Source: an uncultured Eubacteriales bacterium (GTDB taxonomy: Bacteria; Bacillota; Clostridia; Oscillospirales; Acutalibacteraceae). From it: DNA of 23,828 bases. Shown here piece after piece: positions 17,590-23,828 of the stretch. The stretch spans positions 1-23,828 of the forward strand of contig CAKSDJ010000021.1 of NCBI GenBank assembly GCA_934445015.1, read 5' to 3'. Positions within the stretch are counted from its first letter, which is position 1. Each line of letters opens with the position of its first letter. The position numbers were made by a program, and so were the translations under genes. Below the pieces are notes generated by a model, which was not told the DNA's origin, made no database searches, and worked only from the letters and a program-made list of their open reading frames with translations.

Positions 17590-18849
17590 TTAAAAGCAGG
17601 ATTTTATAATTTCGATTATCTTGTCCTGTTCTTCTGCGGTCATTTTGTTGTCGCTCGGCAGGCACAGACCGCGCTCAAAAATATCATCGCCTACGTTTGA
17701 GGTTTCGCCCTCGATATATGCGTTTGTTTTTGCCCTGCCGCTGCCCTCTGCCGTTATAAACGGGTTCATTCTGAAAATCGGCTGCCTGTGCATCGGTTTC
17801 CAGATGGGGCGGCCCTCAGCGTTGAATTTTGCCAGCGTTTCAAGAATTTCGGTGGGGCATGTTTTTTTGTTTTCGCTTACGTAGAGCGATTTTCTTTCGC
17901 CTCTGACCTGCCTGCACATGGCGTCACTTTCAATAAGCATACAACTTAGCCAGAAGTTAGGCTCGCTGTTTTTTGAATCGTAAGGGTTCATCTTAACGGG
18001 CAGATCTTTAAAGCCCTCTTTATAACGCATATAGATTGCCTTTTTTTGCGATATGTGTTCATCAAGATACGGTATTTGTCCGCGCACAACGCCGGCTATT
18101 ACGTTGCTCATACGGTAGTTGTAACCCAACTCCTCATGCTGATACCACGGCGCAGCTTCGCGGCTCTGGGTAGACCATTTGCGGACTTTTTCGGCGTCGG
18201 GTCTTGAATTTGTCAAAAACATTCCGCCCGAAGAGCCGGTTATAATTTTGTTGCCGTTAAAACTTATACATCCGTAATCGCCGAAACTGCCGGTTTGTTT
18301 GCCCTTATACAAAGCGCCGAGCGACTCTGCCGCGTCTTCTATAAGCAAAGCCCCGTGCGAGGCAGCAACCGACCTTATCTCATCTATTTTTCCGGGAGTA
18401 CCATAAAGGTGGGCCACAACTATTATTCTGACATCGGGGTAAATTTCAAACGCCTTTTCCAAAGCGACGGGGTCCATATTCCAGGTATCGCGCTCGGTAT
18501 CTATAAACACCGGAGTGCCGCCCTCATAAACCACGGGATTGACCGTGGCGTCAAAAGTTACGTCAGAGCAGAATACCTTTTTATTAAACAATGCGCCTTT
18601 TCCGACTTCGGGCTGACCGTATAACGCCTCAGCCGCAAGTTTTACCGCAAGGTGAAGCGCCGCTGTGCCCGAAGAGAGGGCAACGGCATATTCAACGCCG
18701 ACCTTTTCGGCAATTAAACATTCTGCCGCGTCTATGTTCTGACCAACTGTTGACATCCAGTTTGTTTTGTATGCTTCGGTAATGTATTTTAATTCGTCGC
18801 CGTGCATTGTAGGGGATGACAGCCAGATTTTGTTTTTGAATTTTTCCAT
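17590..18849 (-). CDS. PglE-like PLP-dependent UDP-sugar aminotransferase (DegT/DnrJ/EryC1)
   Basis: 419 residues from ATG 18849, which has GAGG 9 nt upstream; the frame is open for 31 codons more but without a good start. DegT/DnrJ/EryC1 features are clear: SSGTAAL (59-65) for the PLP phosphate, the acidic D172 in IEDAAE that contacts the PLP ring nitrogen, and the Schiff-base lysine K201 in SFNGNKIIT. The segment WKPMHRQPIF is typical of the PglE/LegC branch. The likely reaction moves an amino group from glutamate to UDP-4-keto-6-deoxy-GlcNAc. The needed PglF-type 4,6-dehydratase is not in the window, since the CapE here is of the C5-inverting type. It is the first gene of the polysaccharide operon. 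Confidence 0.9.
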   Translation of the reverse strand: MEKFKNKIWLSSPTMHGDELKYITEAYKTNWMSTVGQNIDAAECLIAEKVGVEYAVALSSGTAALHLAVKLAAEALYGQPEVGKGALFNKKVFCSDVTFDATVNPVVYEGGTPVFIDTERDTWNMDPVALEKAFEIYPDVRIIVVAHLYGTPGKIDEIRSVAASHGALLIEDAAESLGALYKGKQTGSFGDYGCISFNGNKIITGSSGGMFLTNSRPDAEKVRKWSTQSREAAPWYQHEELGYNYRMSNVIAGVVRGQIPYLDEHISQKKAIYMRYKEGFKDLPVKMNPYDSKNSEPNFWLSCMLIESDAMCRQVRGERKSLYVSENKKTCPTEILETLAKFNAEGRPIWKPMHRQPIFRMNPFITAEGSGRAKTNAYIEGETSNVGDDIFERGLCLPSDNKMTAEEQDKIIEIIKSCF

Positions 18850-19070
18850 ACCTTTTTTCCTCTTTACCGTTGCTTTGTAATTTTTATTCTGCCGGTATTG
18901 CGATTGTTTGATTGCTTTTTGCACAAAGCAAAATCGCAACAATATTATATATTACACGACAGATGATTTTATTAAATTTTTATGCTGCGTAAATATTTTT
19001 GCCATTGCTTTTTACACGAAACCGCATATTGTTTCGGGTAAAATTTCGAACAGAAAAAATGACAATGGTT
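18850..19070 (-). promoter_or_regulatory. Long AT-rich 5' leader of the polysaccharide operon
   Basis: About 220 nt lie between the predicted transcription start and the first codon of the aminotransferase gene. I find no convincing ORF in it. It holds the two-part stem-loop described separately, several A- or T-rich runs, and two near-copies of a motif reading GTGTAAAAAGCAAT and GTGCAAAAAGCAAT. A second TATAAT lies on the minus strand inside it but without a good -35 box. Leaders of this size in capsule operons can carry attenuators or sites for specialised NusG-like factors; nothing here proves either. Confidence 0.5.
18898..18939 (-). promoter_or_regulatory. Two-part stem-loop in the operon leader
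   Basis: In the RNA sense (minus strand) TTGCGATT pairs with AATCGCAA (8 bp, outer stem). Directly inside, TTGCTTT pairs with AAAGCAA (7 bp, inner stem) around the loop GTGCAA, with a 6-nt bulge on the 3' side. Fifteen perfect base pairs stacked this way are unlikely by chance in AT-rich DNA. No U-run follows, so it is not a simple terminator. It ends about 50 nt before the start codon. A role as protein or NusG-type recognition hairpin, or in mRNA stability, is inferred. Confidence 0.5.
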
Positions 19071-19076
19071 CATATT

Positions 19077-19105
19077 ATTTTACCACAACAGAATGCGGTT
19101 GTCAA
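19077..19105 (-). promoter_or_regulatory. Sigma-A promoter of the polysaccharide operon
   Basis: Minus-strand TTGACA (19100-19105, perfect) and TAAAAT (19077-19082, 5/6) are separated by exactly 17 bp. The element lies between the rsmF terminator hairpin and the first polysaccharide gene, so it is well placed to drive the whole 18.7 kb operon. The expected start is near 19070. Confidence 0.82.
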
Positions 19106-19117
19106 TCAAGCGAAAAC

Positions 19118-19148
19118 AGCGGACTGTAAACTGTGTTTACAGTCCGCT
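19118..19148 (-). terminator. Intrinsic terminator of the luxS-sdaA-rsmE-rsmF operon
   Basis: A perfect 13-bp inverted repeat, AGCGGACTGTAAA and its complement (19118-19130 and 19136-19148), encloses a 5-base loop. It starts 9 bases after the rsmF stop. On the minus strand it is followed by GTTTT, a short U-run. It would insulate the polysaccharide promoter just downstream from read-through. Confidence 0.8.
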
Positions 19149-19156
19149 TTAATACT

Positions 19157-20515
19157 TTAATATTTAAGGCGAAGCCCTTTTGGATAATAATTTTTTGCCG
19201 TATGGTTTACAACCTTTGCGCCGCCGAGCGGTACGCCGCACACCGTAACAGCCGCAAAACCGTTTTCGCAGTCGGTTTTGATTTCTTCACCGTGCAAATA
19301 TTTGACAATATCGGTGCCGTCGGGGTCGAGTTCTATTTTTCTTTTAAAATCACTGCCGTATGCGCTGAAAAACTGATGATGCGGCAAAAGATAGTTTTTC
19401 TTTATTTCGCCTATGGTTACGCCGCACATAAAGGCGGTGCCCTGACGTATTTTCAAATCACTTTTATAAAACACGGGTGTGCCGCCGTAAAAAGTTACGT
19501 CGCGCGGGTCAAAATCTTCAAGTGTGTTTTTTAAAAAATCCGATAAAACAGGGTCGGTTTTGCCTGAGTTTTCGGGTGTGGTATGAAAGCAAACGGAGCT
19601 TTCGCCCTTATGGCGCAAAACCGCCGCAAACTGACCCTCTCCGCGTGATTTATGCGGATAAAAACGCCTTGCGTAATGTATATTTTTGCACTCGCAGCCG
19701 TCAAAATTTATGCCGTTTGAAGTAACTTTTTCAACTTTTGGGTTTACGGGCGCTATTTCAAAATCGGGGTGCGTTTTTAAAAAACGGTCTACCGTCATTT
19801 CATTTTCTTCTAATGAAAAAGTGCAGGTCGCATATATTATGGTTCCGCCGCTTTTAAGGCATTTTGCCGCATTTTCCAAAATTTCTGCCTGACGTTCGGC
19901 GCATTTTTGCACGTTTTCAACGCTCCATTCTTCGACGGCTGTATCATCTTTTCTGAACATACCCTCTCCCGAACAGGGCGCATCGACCATAACAACGTCA
20001 AATATATTGCCGAAAACGTCGGCAAGGCGCGAAGTGTCCATACAGGTTGTGACGCAGTTTTTAAGCCCTAAACGCTCAATATTTCCGCCGAGTATTTTAA
20101 GCCGCGAAGGCACTGTCTCATTAGAAACCAGCAAGCCGCCACGATTTAATTTGTTTTTTAACTGAGTGCTTTTTCCGCCGGGAGCGGCGCACATATCCAG
20201 AATTTTTGAATCGGGTTTTATTTCAACGCACTCGGCAGGTGCCATTGCGGCGGGCTCCTGAATATATATCATACCTGCGTGATGAAACGGGTGGTTGCCT
20301 GCCCTTTGCGCGGTAAGGTAATATCCGTTTTCAACGTAAGGTATCTTTTCGCTGCCGAAGGGGTTAATTTTTTCAAAATCTTCAAGTGAGATTTTATCGG
20401 TATTTACCCTGAACCCCTTTACGCACGGCTCGGTCAGCGCGTGCTCATAATCCGCGTACTCGCTGCCTAAAAGCTGTTTCATTCTGTTTATGTATTCGGG
20501 TGGTAACTGTTTCAT
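19157..20515 (-). CDS. rsmF: RsmB/RsmF-family rRNA m5C methyltransferase
   Basis: 452 residues. The catalytic domain (about 1-300) shows the SAM-binding CAAPGGKST (109-117) and both cysteines of RNA m5C methyltransferases: C181 in DAPCSGEGMF, the TC-type general base/release cysteine, and C231 in ATCTFSLEENE. A C-terminal region of about 150 residues resembles the RsmF/YebU PUA-like domain that binds rRNA. It lacks the NusB-like N-terminus of RsmB, which favours RsmF. The likely substrate is 16S rRNA. Its start overlaps the rsmE stop as ATGA, and it is the last gene of the luxS operon. The exact rRNA position modified cannot be read from sequence. Confidence 0.88.
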   Translation of the reverse strand: MKQLPPEYINRMKQLLGSEYADYEHALTEPCVKGFRVNTDKISLEDFEKINPFGSEKIPYVENGYYLTAQRAGNHPFHHAGMIYIQEPAAMAPAECVEIKPDSKILDMCAAPGGKSTQLKNKLNRGGLLVSNETVPSRLKILGGNIERLGLKNCVTTCMDTSRLADVFGNIFDVVMVDAPCSGEGMFRKDDTAVEEWSVENVQKCAERQAEILENAAKCLKSGGTIIYATCTFSLEENEMTVDRFLKTHPDFEIAPVNPKVEKVTSNGINFDGCECKNIHYARRFYPHKSRGEGQFAAVLRHKGESSVCFHTTPENSGKTDPVLSDFLKNTLEDFDPRDVTFYGGTPVFYKSDLKIRQGTAFMCGVTIGEIKKNYLLPHHQFFSAYGSDFKRKIELDPDGTDIVKYLHGEEIKTDCENGFAAVTVCGVPLGGAKVVNHTAKNYYPKGLRLKY

Positions 20516-21255
20516 TTTAAGTTCATCTCACTGTAAAGCATACACATTGCCGCAGCGGTTACCGCCGCCGTTTCGCACCGCAAAATGCGGCTGCCGAGCG
20601 ATATTATTTTGCCGCCCGACTCTTTTGCCGCCTCGATTTCGGCAGTTTCAAATCCGCCCTCGGGACCTATAAGTATACCGACGTTCATTCCGCTTTTTAT
20701 TTGCGACAGCGCCCGTTTTGTGCTTTCCATACCGTCGGCGCACTCATAAGGCACCAAAAATATATCCATATCAGCCGCTTTTAAAAGCATTTGTTTATAT
20801 GTTAAGACCTCGCCTATCTGAGGTATGAAACTGCGCTTGCTTTGTTTTGCCGCCGCCGCGGATATCGCCTGCCAGCGTTCAAGTCGGGATTTCTTTTTCT
20901 TTTCATCCAACTTTACAACACTGCGTTTCATCTCTACCGGAGTTATGCCGTAACAGCCGAGTTCTACCGCTTTTTGAACAATAAACTCAAACTTATCCGA
21001 TTTGGGCAAGCCCTGAAACAAATGAATTTTTACAGGCAGATTTGTGTTCTGATAATTCTGCTTCTCTATATCGGCGATGACGGTGCCGTCGGCAAACGCG
21101 GCAATTTTGCACAGATCGCTCACGCCGTCACAGCTCACCAAAAAAGTGTCGCCCTCGCTCATTCTCAAAACATTTTTAATGTGGTTGTAGTCGTCACCGC
21201 TTATAAAATAACGTTCGCCCTTTTTGTTGTCTTTGCCGACAAAAAAATTATACAT
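20512..21255 (-). CDS. rsmE: 16S rRNA (uracil-1498-N3) methyltransferase RsmE
   Basis: 247 residues, standard length. An N-terminal PUA-like part (FISGDDYNHIKNVLRM) is followed by the SPOUT knot with ILIGPEGGF (194-202) and LGSRILRCETAAVTA (220-234), the SAM-binding trefoil signature of RsmE. It methylates U1498 of 16S rRNA in the assembled small subunit. The ATG has AGAGGT 5 nt upstream. A 51-bp gap separates it from sdaA, with no hairpin seen, and it overlaps rsmF by 4 bp, so the two methyltransferases are translationally coupled. Confidence 0.95.
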   Translation of the reverse strand: MYNFFVGKDNKKGERYFISGDDYNHIKNVLRMSEGDTFLVSCDGVSDLCKIAAFADGTVIADIEKQNYQNTNLPVKIHLFQGLPKSDKFEFIVQKAVELGCYGITPVEMKRSVVKLDEKKKKSRLERWQAISAAAAKQSKRSFIPQIGEVLTYKQMLLKAADMDIFLVPYECADGMESTKRALSQIKSGMNVGILIGPEGGFETAEIEAAKESGGKIISLGSRILRCETAAVTAAAMCMLYSEMNLK

Positions 21256-21306
21256 AAAACACCTCTTTACCGCTGCGGCGTAAAATTCGCGCGCAAATCG
21301 CGGCGC

Positions 21307-22512
21307 TTAAAGTTTGATTTTTGCAAGACCCGCCTCAGACGTCTCTTTGTAGCGTGAGGAAAGGTCGTTTCCGGTTTCTTTCATGGTTTTTACAACGCGG
21401 TCAAAAGAAATTTTACGCGTGTTCCACAAAAAACTTGAAAGATTTACCGCATTTATGGCTCGCATTGCCGCAACGGCATTTCGCTCAATGCAGGGTATTT
21501 GCACAAGTCCGCAAATAGGGTCGCAGGTAAGACCCAGATGATGTTCGATTGCAATTTCGGCGGCGTACTCAATCTTGTCGATAGAAAGATCGAAAAGTTC
21601 GCCCAAAGCAGCCGACGCCATGGCGCAAGCCGAGCCTATCTCTGCCTGACAGCCGCATTCCGCGCCTGAAATAGAGGCGTTTGTTTTTATAAGATCGCCT
21701 ATAATTCCGGCGGTCATAAGTGCGTGATATATCCGCTCATCACTGAAACCGTTTTTTTGCTGATGGTAGTAAAGCACTGCCGGTAAAACGCCTGCGGCTC
21801 CGCAAGTCGGCGCGGTAACGATTGTTTCACCCGAAGCGTTTTGCTCGCTTACAGCAAAAGCGTAGGCACAAACCAGCCTGTTTTGACGGGTTTCGGCGCT
21901 CTCGTCTATATGCTCGGTGTTAAAGAGTGTTTTTGCCTTTTTTTGCACGCCGAGACCGCCCGGTAAAATACCCTCGCTGTTTATTCCCGTTTTTATGGCG
22001 GTTTTCATCGTGTTCCAGACTTTTTCAATGTGTTTTATAAAATCGGCGTTTTCAAACTCCGTTACATATTGCCATAATCTTATCGATTTTTCCTTGCAGT
22101 ATGAGGCTATCTCTGAAAAACTGATGTGCGGATAAATATTATCCTCTGTTTCGGTGTCTGAATTTTCAAACACAATATTTCCGCCGCCTACGCTGAAAAC
22201 ACGCGTTTCGGCAATTCTTTTGCCGTCGCAATATGCGATAAGCCGCATTGTGTTCGGGTGGGGAATATTGTTGTCGGTAATATTGAATTCAATATCGCAA
22301 TCAATAGGAGCAAAAGTTTTTTTAATAACGGTATCCGTGCCGTGGCCTTTGCCCGTTTTTGCAAGCGAACCGTAAAGCACCGCCTTGAATTTGTCGGCGT
22401 TTTTATTTTGTGATTTAAAAATTTTGCAGGCGCGCTCGGGGCCTATTGTGTGCGAACTTGACGGTCCGCGACCGATTTTATAAATTTCTCTTACGGTTGT
22501 CATACCCGGCAC
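21307..22512 (-). CDS. sdaA: L-serine ammonia-lyase, single-chain iron-sulfur type
   Basis: 401 residues combining the beta (IGRGPSSSHTIGP, near the N-terminus) and alpha halves in one chain, as in E. coli SdaA but shorter than its ~454. The alpha half has TAPTCGAAGVLPAVL and the cysteines that hold the [4Fe-4S] cluster, in GAECGCQAEIG and CDPICGLVQIPC. It turns L-serine into pyruvate and ammonia in the cytosol; the cluster makes it oxygen sensitive. The start is chosen as GTG 22512: AAGGGAG lies 8 nt before it, whereas the next ATG (22503) is 17 nt from that site and the TTG at 22539 lies upstream of it. It follows luxS by 13 bp. Confidence 0.92.
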   Translation of the reverse strand: MPGMTTVREIYKIGRGPSSSHTIGPERACKIFKSQNKNADKFKAVLYGSLAKTGKGHGTDTVIKKTFAPIDCDIEFNITDNNIPHPNTMRLIAYCDGKRIAETRVFSVGGGNIVFENSDTETEDNIYPHISFSEIASYCKEKSIRLWQYVTEFENADFIKHIEKVWNTMKTAIKTGINSEGILPGGLGVQKKAKTLFNTEHIDESAETRQNRLVCAYAFAVSEQNASGETIVTAPTCGAAGVLPAVLYYHQQKNGFSDERIYHALMTAGIIGDLIKTNASISGAECGCQAEIGSACAMASAALGELFDLSIDKIEYAAEIAIEHHLGLTCDPICGLVQIPCIERNAVAAMRAINAVNLSSFLWNTRKISFDRVVKTMKETGNDLSSRYKETSEAGLAKIKL

Positions 22513-22520
22513 AAACGGTT

Positions 22521-22527
22521 CTCCCTT
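22521..22527 (-). promoter_or_regulatory. Ribosome binding site fixing the GTG start of sdaA
   Basis: AAGGGAG on the minus strand overlaps the TAA stop of luxS and stands 8 nt before the in-frame GTG at 22512. It rules against both the upstream TTG and the ATG three codons downstream. Confidence 0.7.
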
Positions 22528-22990
22528 ATTTATAAACAAAATTTTTGTTGAGGTTTAAATCTGTCTTGTATTTTTTTATATAGTATTTCGCCATATTCAG
22601 ATTTTGCTCTGAAAAATTGCCGCATTCTTCGGGTTTTGCTCCGGGAATTTCGCCCTCAAACGCAAGCACAAAATCGCACATATCATTTACAAGCGCAAAT
22701 ACGTCTTCGCTTTTTAAATCGCCGAACATAACAAGATAACAGCCCGTTCGGCAACCCATAGGTCCAAAGTACACAACGTTTTCTTTTTGGGGCGAGTTAC
22801 GCAAAAAAGTTGCACACAAATGCTCAATAGTATGAAGCGCCGGCATATCTATAACCGGCTCGCGGTTCGGCGCGGTAATACGCAGGTCAAACGTTGTAAC
22901 CGTGCAGTCGCCGCACCTGTCGCGGCGTGAAACGTATAAACCCGGATACAGGTCAAGGTGATTTACTTTAAAACTTTCTATTTTGTTCAT
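22526..22990 (-). CDS. luxS: S-ribosylhomocysteine lyase LuxS
   Basis: 154 residues, standard length. Metal ligands H53 and H57 with E56 sit in HTIEHL, and C123 in PEECGN completes the site. The catalytic cysteine is C80 in GPMGCRTG. LuxS splits S-ribosylhomocysteine into homocysteine and DPD, the precursor of autoinducer-2, as the second step of SAH detoxification. The start is ATG 22990, with GAGGAA 6 nt upstream; a longer frame with poor starts was not used. It is the first gene of a four-gene operon with two SAM-dependent methyltransferases. The SAH nucleosidase (Pfs) that should act before it is not in the window. Confidence 0.97.
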   Translation of the reverse strand: MNKIESFKVNHLDLYPGLYVSRRDRCGDCTVTTFDLRITAPNREPVIDMPALHTIEHLCATFLRNSPQKENVVYFGPMGCRTGCYLVMFGDLKSEDVFALVNDMCDFVLAFEGEIPGAKPEECGNFSEQNLNMAKYYIKKYKTDLNLNKNFVYK

Positions 22991-23018
22991 TGCAATTTCC
23001 TCACATAACATTTTTATT

Positions 23019-23048
23019 ATGATACCGCAATATCGGCTTGATTGTCAA
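23019..23048 (-). promoter_or_regulatory. Promoter of the luxS operon
   Basis: Minus-strand TTGACA (23043-23048) and TATCAT (23019-23024, 5/6) are 18 bp apart. The expected start, near 23012, leaves a leader of about 20 nt that includes the luxS ribosome binding site. Its -35 box shares base 23043 with that of the divergent promoter. Confidence 0.75.
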
Positions 23049-23067
23049 TACGCATTTGTGTTATAAT
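23038..23067 (+). promoter_or_regulatory. Divergent promoter of the FTR-like/thioredoxin operon
   Basis: Plus-strand TTGATT (23038-23043, 4/6) and a perfect TATAAT (23062-23067) are 18 bp apart. Transcription would begin near 23074, about 30 nt before the first start codon. It meets the luxS promoter back to back at the -35 boxes. Confidence 0.65.
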
Positions 23068-23104
23068 TACCGTAGTTTCAGACATTATAATAAGAGGTGA
23101 TATT

Positions 23105-23305
23105 ATGTCGGTAAAACTAAACGAGAATAAAGAAGTTGTTAAAAAAATCAAAGAGGGGCTCAAAAAGCGAGGCGGTTACTGCCCGTGTAAAATTCCGAAA
23201 ACAGAGGACAACAAATGTATGTGCAAAGAATTTCGCGAACAGATTGCCGACCCCGACTTTGAAGGATATTGCCACTGTATGCTTTATTACAAATCAAAAG
23301 ATTGA
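23105..23305 (+). CDS. Ferredoxin-thioredoxin reductase catalytic chain-like protein
   Basis: 66 residues with six cysteines in three CxC pairs: C26-P-C28, C38-M-C40 and C56-H-C58. This is the CPC/CxC/CHC pattern of the FTR catalytic beta chain, in which four cysteines hold a [4Fe-4S] cluster and two form the redox-active disulfide. Reduced ferredoxin would supply electrons to thioredoxin, encoded 15 bp downstream. The protein is smaller than plant FTR beta, and the cysteine spacing differs (9 and 15 residues between pairs). No variable alpha chain is seen. The start ATG 23105 has AGAGGTGA just upstream; the frame is open further back, but into the promoter. Confidence 0.85.
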   Translation: MSVKLNENKEVVKKIKEGLKKRGGYCPCKIPKTEDNKCMCKEFREQIADPDFEGYCHCMLYYKSKD

Positions 23306-23320
23306 AAAGGAGTTTTTAAT

Positions 23321-23629
23321 ATGCCGATAATCCATATAAACGATGATAATTTTGAAAAAGAAGTTTTAAATCAACCCAAAACCGTGCTTTTGGATTTTTA
23401 TGCCGATTGGTGCGGACCTTGTCAGATGATAGCCCCCATAGTTGCCGAAATTGCAGATGAGCACCCCGAATACGTTGTAGGCAAAATTAACGTTGACGAC
23501 GAGCCTGTGCTTACTCAAAAGTTCGGTATATCGAGTATTCCGGCGCTGTTTGTTATAAAACAGGGCAAAACCGTTGCAAACACAATAGGTTACACCGAAA
23601 AGCAGGAAATTCTTGAAATGCTTGAATAA
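23321..23629 (+). CDS. trxA: Thioredoxin
   Basis: 102 residues, near the usual 105-108. The active site WCGPC lies in DFYADWCGPCQMIAPIV, and the cis-proline loop in SSIPALFVI. It is a cytosolic disulfide reductant. AAGGAG stands 8 nt before the ATG. Being cotranscribed with an FTR-like protein, it is probably reduced from ferredoxin rather than, or as well as, by NADPH-thioredoxin reductase, which is absent from the window. A terminator hairpin follows about 30 nt after the stop. Confidence 0.96.
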   Translation: MPIIHINDDNFEKEVLNQPKTVLLDFYADWCGPCQMIAPIVAEIADEHPEYVVGKINVDDEPVLTQKFGISSIPALFVIKQGKTVANTIGYTEKQEILEMLE

Positions 23630-23661
23630 ACCGACGCAAATTTTTAAAAAATACGCATCAA

Positions 23662-23692
23662 CAGCCGCAGGCCGAAAATCGGTCTGCGGCTG
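23662..23692. terminator. Strong hairpin terminator, probably bidirectional
   Basis: Arms CAGCCGCAGGCCGA (23662-23675) and TCGGTCTGCGGCTG (23679-23692) form a 14-bp stem with one G-U pair and a 3-base loop. On the plus strand it is followed by CTCTATTTATAT, a broken U-tract after thioredoxin. On the minus strand a T6 run lies some 10 bases beyond. Genes converge on it from both sides. Confidence 0.78.
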
Positions 23693-23749
23693 CTCTATTT
23701 ATATATGTATATACGGTGTTTTTGTTTTGTGTGTAAACGCAGGCGGCTG

Positions 23750-23828
23750 CTACTCAATCGGCAATACAAGGCGCGAACAGTAACGGCGGGTGTCTATCTC
23801 GCGGCCTGTGTACGGAGCAACGATACCA
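23750..23828 (-). CDS. 3' end of an unidentified gene (partial)
   Basis: On the minus strand an open frame runs from the window edge for 25 codons to a TAG at 23750-23752, ending ...YCSRLVLPIE. The composition is coding-like, and the position, converging on the hairpin terminator from the right, supports a real gene. Too little is visible to name the protein. Confidence 0.5.
   Translation of the reverse strand, partial: GIVAPYTGREIDTRRYCSRLVLPIE

Noticed and set aside
17196..17609. 137-residue open frame on the plus strand, opposite the phosphosugar transferase gene
   Set aside because: Its sequence is the antisense of a conserved enzyme gene, with no family features; treated as a shadow frame.
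18940..18965. Second TATAAT on the minus strand within the operon leader
   Set aside because: The -35 region at 17 bp reads ATAAAA and there is no TGN extension, so it is much weaker than the promoter at 19077-19105.
20842..21357. 171-residue open frame on the plus strand, opposite rsmE
   Set aside because: It lies antisense to a clearly identified rsmE and the end of sdaA, has no recognisable family and no supporting ribosome binding site or promoter.

Overview
The window looks like chromosomal DNA from a low-to-mid GC Gram-positive anaerobe, most likely a member of the Clostridia. The grounds are strong AGGAGG-type ribosome binding sites, sigma-A-like promoters (TTGACA, 17-18 bp, TATAAT-like), an oxygen-sensitive Fe-S serine dehydratase, LuxS, and a ferredoxin-thioredoxin reductase-like protein next to thioredoxin. 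I cannot name a species from the sequence alone.

Positions 120-18849 hold one long minus-strand operon for a surface polysaccharide of the Wzx/Wzy type. It starts from a promoter at 19077-19105 and a leader of about 220 nt. In transcription order the genes are: a PglE-like aminotransferase, a PglC-like initiating phosphosugar transferase, a PglD/NeuD-like acetyltransferase, an HpcH/HpaI-type aldolase, a 697-residue fusion of a GT4 glycosyltransferase with a D-2-hydroxyacid dehydrogenase, a GT2 transferase, a GT-B transferase, a decayed acyltransferase-3 gene, a GT4 transferase, the Wzy polymerase, a HlpA-like transferase, a LicD-family transferase, the Wzx flippase, another GT-A transferase, CapE, a nucleotidyltransferase-fold protein and CapF. 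Most junctions overlap or are separated by a few bases. The first three genes point to a 2,4-diacetamido-trideoxy sugar as the first residue on the lipid carrier. CapE and CapF point to an L-PneNAc/L-FucNAc-type sugar. LicD suggests a phospho-linked decoration. The aldolase plus fused dehydrogenase may make an unusual hydroxy- or keto-acid building block.

At the extreme left edge, just past capF, lie a minus-strand promoter-like sequence and a perfect tetranucleotide tract, (CTGT)19, which runs off the window. This is a candidate phase-variation site, or else an assembly edge.

Positions 19118-23048 hold a second minus-strand operon: luxS, sdaA, rsmE, rsmF, then a hairpin terminator. It joins two SAM-dependent rRNA methyltransferases to LuxS, an enzyme of the recycling route for the SAH by-product.

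Divergent from luxS, with the two -35 boxes touching, is a small plus-strand operon encoding a ferredoxin-thioredoxin reductase catalytic-chain-like protein and thioredoxin. It ends in a strong, probably bidirectional hairpin. The last 79 bases are the 3' end of an unidentified minus-strand gene.
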